Source: UBA2239 sp050177075 (GTDB taxonomy: Bacteria; Pseudomonadota; Gammaproteobacteria; Burkholderiales; UBA9220). Taken from it: DNA of 6,875 nt. Shown here piece after piece: positions 5,155-6,875 of this stretch. Under the pieces are notes generated by a model, which worked only from the letters and a program-made list of their open reading frames with translations, had not been told where the DNA came from and made no database searches. A program made the translations under genes and the position numbers. The stretch covers positions 1-6,875 of the forward strand of contig JBFXHL010000118.1 of assembly GCA_050177075.1 (NCBI GenBank). The letters run 5' to 3'. The stretch's first letter is position 1. Every line of letters starts with the position of its first letter.

Positions 5155-6875
5155 TCAGGCGGCTTGGCGCCGTTTGCGAGCGAGCAGCTCTTCGTCGCAC
5201 TTCGGACAGAAGGGATGCTCCCCTTGCAGGTAACCGTGCTTGGGGCAAATCGAGAACGTCGGCGTCACGGTGATATAGGGTAGGCGGAAGCGTTCCAGGG
5301 AGCGCTTCACCAATTGCTTGCAGGCTTCGGCGCTGGAAATGCGCTCGGTCATGTACAGGTGCAGCACCGTGCCGCCGGTGTATTTGCGCTGCAACGCCTC
5401 CTGCCGTTCCAGGGCCTCGAACGGATCGTCGGTAAAGCCCACGGGAAGCTGGGAGGAATTGGTGTAGTACGGCATGTCCGGTGTGCCCGCCTGGAGGATG
5501 TCGGCGAAGCGCTTTTTGTCTTCCTTGGCGAAGCGGTAGGTGGTGCCTTCCGCCGGCGTGGCCTCCAGGTTGTACATGTGGCCGGTTTCTTCTTGGAAGG
5601 CGACGATGCGCTCCCGCACGTGGTCCAGGAAGCGCACCGCGAAGTCGTAGCCCCAGGCGGTGGTGATGTCGTGCTCGTCGCCGGTGAAGTTGCGGATCAT
5701 CTCGTTGATGCCGTTCACCCCCAGGGTGGAGAAATGGTTGCGCAGGGTCCCCAGGTAGCGCTTGGTGTAGGGGAACAGCCCCGCGTCCATGTGGCGCTGG
5801 ATGACCTTGCGCTTGATCTCCAGGCTGTTCTTGCCGATCTCCAGCAGCTCGTCCAGGCGGGCGAACAGCCCCTCCTCGTTGCCCTTGTAGAGGTAGCCCA
5901 GGCGGGCGCAGTTCACCGTCACCACCCCGACGCTGCCGGTTTGCTCGGCGCTGCCGAAGAGACCGTTGCCGCGTTTCAGCAGTTCCCGCAAATCCAGCTG
6001 GAGGCGGCAGCACATGGAGCGGATCATGTTGGGCTTGAGTTCGGAGTTGATGAAGTTCTGGAAGTACGGCAGGCCGTACTTGGCGGTCATTTCGAACAGC
6101 AGCGCGGCGTTCTCGCTCTCCCAGGGGAAATCCGGGGTCATGTTGTAGGTGGGGATGGGGAAGGTGAACACCCGTCCCTTGGCGTCGCCGGTGGTCATGA
6201 CCTCGATGTAGGCCCGGTTGATCATGTCCATTTCGGCCTGGAGCTCTCCGTAGGTGAAGGGCATTTCCTCGCCGCCGATGATGGGCACCTGCTCCTTCAG
6301 GTCATCCGGGCAGGTCCAGTCGAAGGTCAGGTTGGTAAAGGGCGTCTGGGTGCCCCAGCGGGACGGGACGTTGAGGTTGTAGATCAGCTCCTGGATGTAC
6401 TGCCGCACCTGGGCATAACTGAGCTTATCCTTGCGGATGAAGGGCGCCATGTAGGTGTCGAAGGAGCTGAACGCCTGGGCGCCGGCCCACTCGTTCTGCA
6501 GGGTGCCGAGGAAGTTGACGATCTGCCCCACCGCGCTGGACATGTGCTTGGGCGGCCCCGCCTCCACCTTTCCCGGCACGCCGTTCAGCCCCTCGTGCAG
6601 CAGGGTACGCAGGGACCAGCCGGCGCAGTAGCCCGCCAGCATGTCCAGGTCGTGGACGTGGATGTCCCCTTCACGGTGGGCCACTCCCACTTCCGGTGGA
6701 TAGACGTGGCTTAGCCAGTAGTTCGCCACCACCTTGCCCGACACGTTGAGGATCAGGCCGCCCTGGGAATAGCCCTGGTTGGCGTTGGCGTTGACCCGCC
6801 AGTCCATCTGGTTGAGGTACTCGTTGATGGACGACTCCACATCCACCACGGTTTTTTTGTCCTGGCGTAGCTTGG
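5155..6875 (-). CDS. nrdD: Anaerobic ribonucleoside-triphosphate reductase, large subunit lacking the glycyl-radical tail (5' end outside window)
   Basis: The frame is open at the right edge; the visible part is about 573 residues. A GTG at 6849 could be mistaken for the start, but family-like sequence (KLRQDKKTVVDVESSINEYL) continues upstream of it, so the true start and any ATP-cone domain lie outside. Typical class III blocks include HREGDIHVHDLDMLAGYCAGWSL, GPPKHMSSAVGQIVNFLGTLQNEWAGAQAFSSFD and SMCCRLQLD, where adjacent cysteines likely include the active-site thiyl-radical residue. The C-terminus ends with CPKH and CPKC pairs (C535, H538, C548, C551 counted from the GTG), the expected metal site, then stops after ARKRRQAA. 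The glycyl-radical segment that usually follows is instead in the next gene. The enzyme makes deoxynucleotides in the absence of oxygen. Confidence 0.93.
   Translation of the reverse strand, partial: KLRQDKKTVVDVESSINEYLNQMDWRVNANANQGYSQGGLILNVSGKVVANYWLSHVYPPEVGVAHREGDIHVHDLDMLAGYCAGWSLRTLLHEGLNGVPGKVEAGPPKHMSSAVGQIVNFLGTLQNEWAGAQAFSSFDTYMAPFIRKDKLSYAQVRQYIQELIYNLNVPSRWGTQTPFTNLTFDWTCPDDLKEQVPIIGGEEMPFTYGELQAEMDMINRAYIEVMTTGDAKGRVFTFPIPTYNMTPDFPWESENAALLFEMTAKYGLPYFQNFINSELKPNMIRSMCCRLQLDLRELLKRGNGLFGSAEQTGSVGVVTVNCARLGYLYKGNEEGLFARLDELLEIGKNSLEIKRKVIQRHMDAGLFPYTKRYLGTLRNHFSTLGVNGINEMIRNFTGDEHDITTAWGYDFAVRFLDHVRERIVAFQEETGHMYNLEATPAEGTTYRFAKEDKKRFADILQAGTPDMPYYTNSSQLPVGFTDDPFEALERQEALQRKYTGGTVLHLYMTERISSAEACKQLVKRSLERFRLPYITVTPTFSICPKHGYLQGEHPFCPKCDEELLARKRRQAA

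Noticed and set aside
4940..5157. Frameshifted or broken nrdD rather than a separate glycyl-radical gene.
   Set aside because: There are 20 nt between the genes, a clean stop, a consensus AAGGAG at 5-nt spacing and an ATG. A simple frameshift would not create this arrangement, although resequencing would settle it.
5314..6714. A 466-codon open frame on the plus strand.
   Set aside because: It lies wholly opposite nrdD, which has unmistakable family motifs throughout. The long frame is a by-product of GC-rich coding on the other strand, and the translation shows no recognisable domain.
6847..6849. GTG as the nrdD start.
   Set aside because: The frame stays open to the window edge with family-like residues upstream, so the gene continues beyond the window.

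Overview
The window reads as GC-rich chromosomal DNA from a Gram-negative bacterium. A beta- or gammaproteobacterium able to live without oxygen fits best. The evidence is a secretin-type periplasmic protein, a lipobox lipoprotein, a sigma-54 type promoter, a YjdF-family membrane protein, a 2-oxoacid:acceptor oxidoreductase and a class III (anaerobic) ribonucleotide reductase. No species can be named from the sequence alone. There are no mobile elements, CRISPR arrays, tRNAs or rRNAs.

Layout, left to right. Bases 1-1270 hold a leftward pair: a short secretin-like exported protein, followed 4 nt later by a YjdF/DUF2238 inner-membrane protein that runs off the left edge. A 115-bp divergent gap separates them from a rightward operon (1386-3117) with the gamma and alpha subunits of a pyruvate/2-oxoacid:ferredoxin oxidoreductase. 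That operon closes with a strong terminator at about 3122-3149, and no beta or ferredoxin subunit is in the window. Next, at about 3154-3260 on the minus strand, is a compact unit that looks like an undescribed small RNA gene. It has a 17-bp-spaced sigma-70 promoter, a 9-bp stem at the predicted 5' end, three repeats of a CU-rich anti-Shine-Dalgarno motif and a 9-bp terminator ending in eight Ts. Behind it, also leftward, is a gene for a FliL-domain lipoprotein with its own terminator. Bases 3768-4036 are a divergent regulatory region carrying a near-perfect sigma-54 promoter in front of a 59-codon gene of unknown function.

From 4246 to the right edge is a leftward anaerobic nucleotide-reduction operon. 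Its gene order is nrdD (5' end outside the window), a separate 64-residue protein carrying the glycyl-radical motif that normally ends NrdD, then a radical-SAM activase of the NrdG type. The three genes should work together: the activase uses S-adenosylmethionine to make a glycyl radical on the small protein, which would have to dock on NrdD so that the radical can reach the active-site cysteine.

The two most notable observations are the anti-Shine-Dalgarno small RNA and the physically split class III reductase, whose small glycyl-radical gene has its own excellent ribosome binding site. The sigma-54-driven orphan small protein and the incomplete oxidoreductase operon come next.
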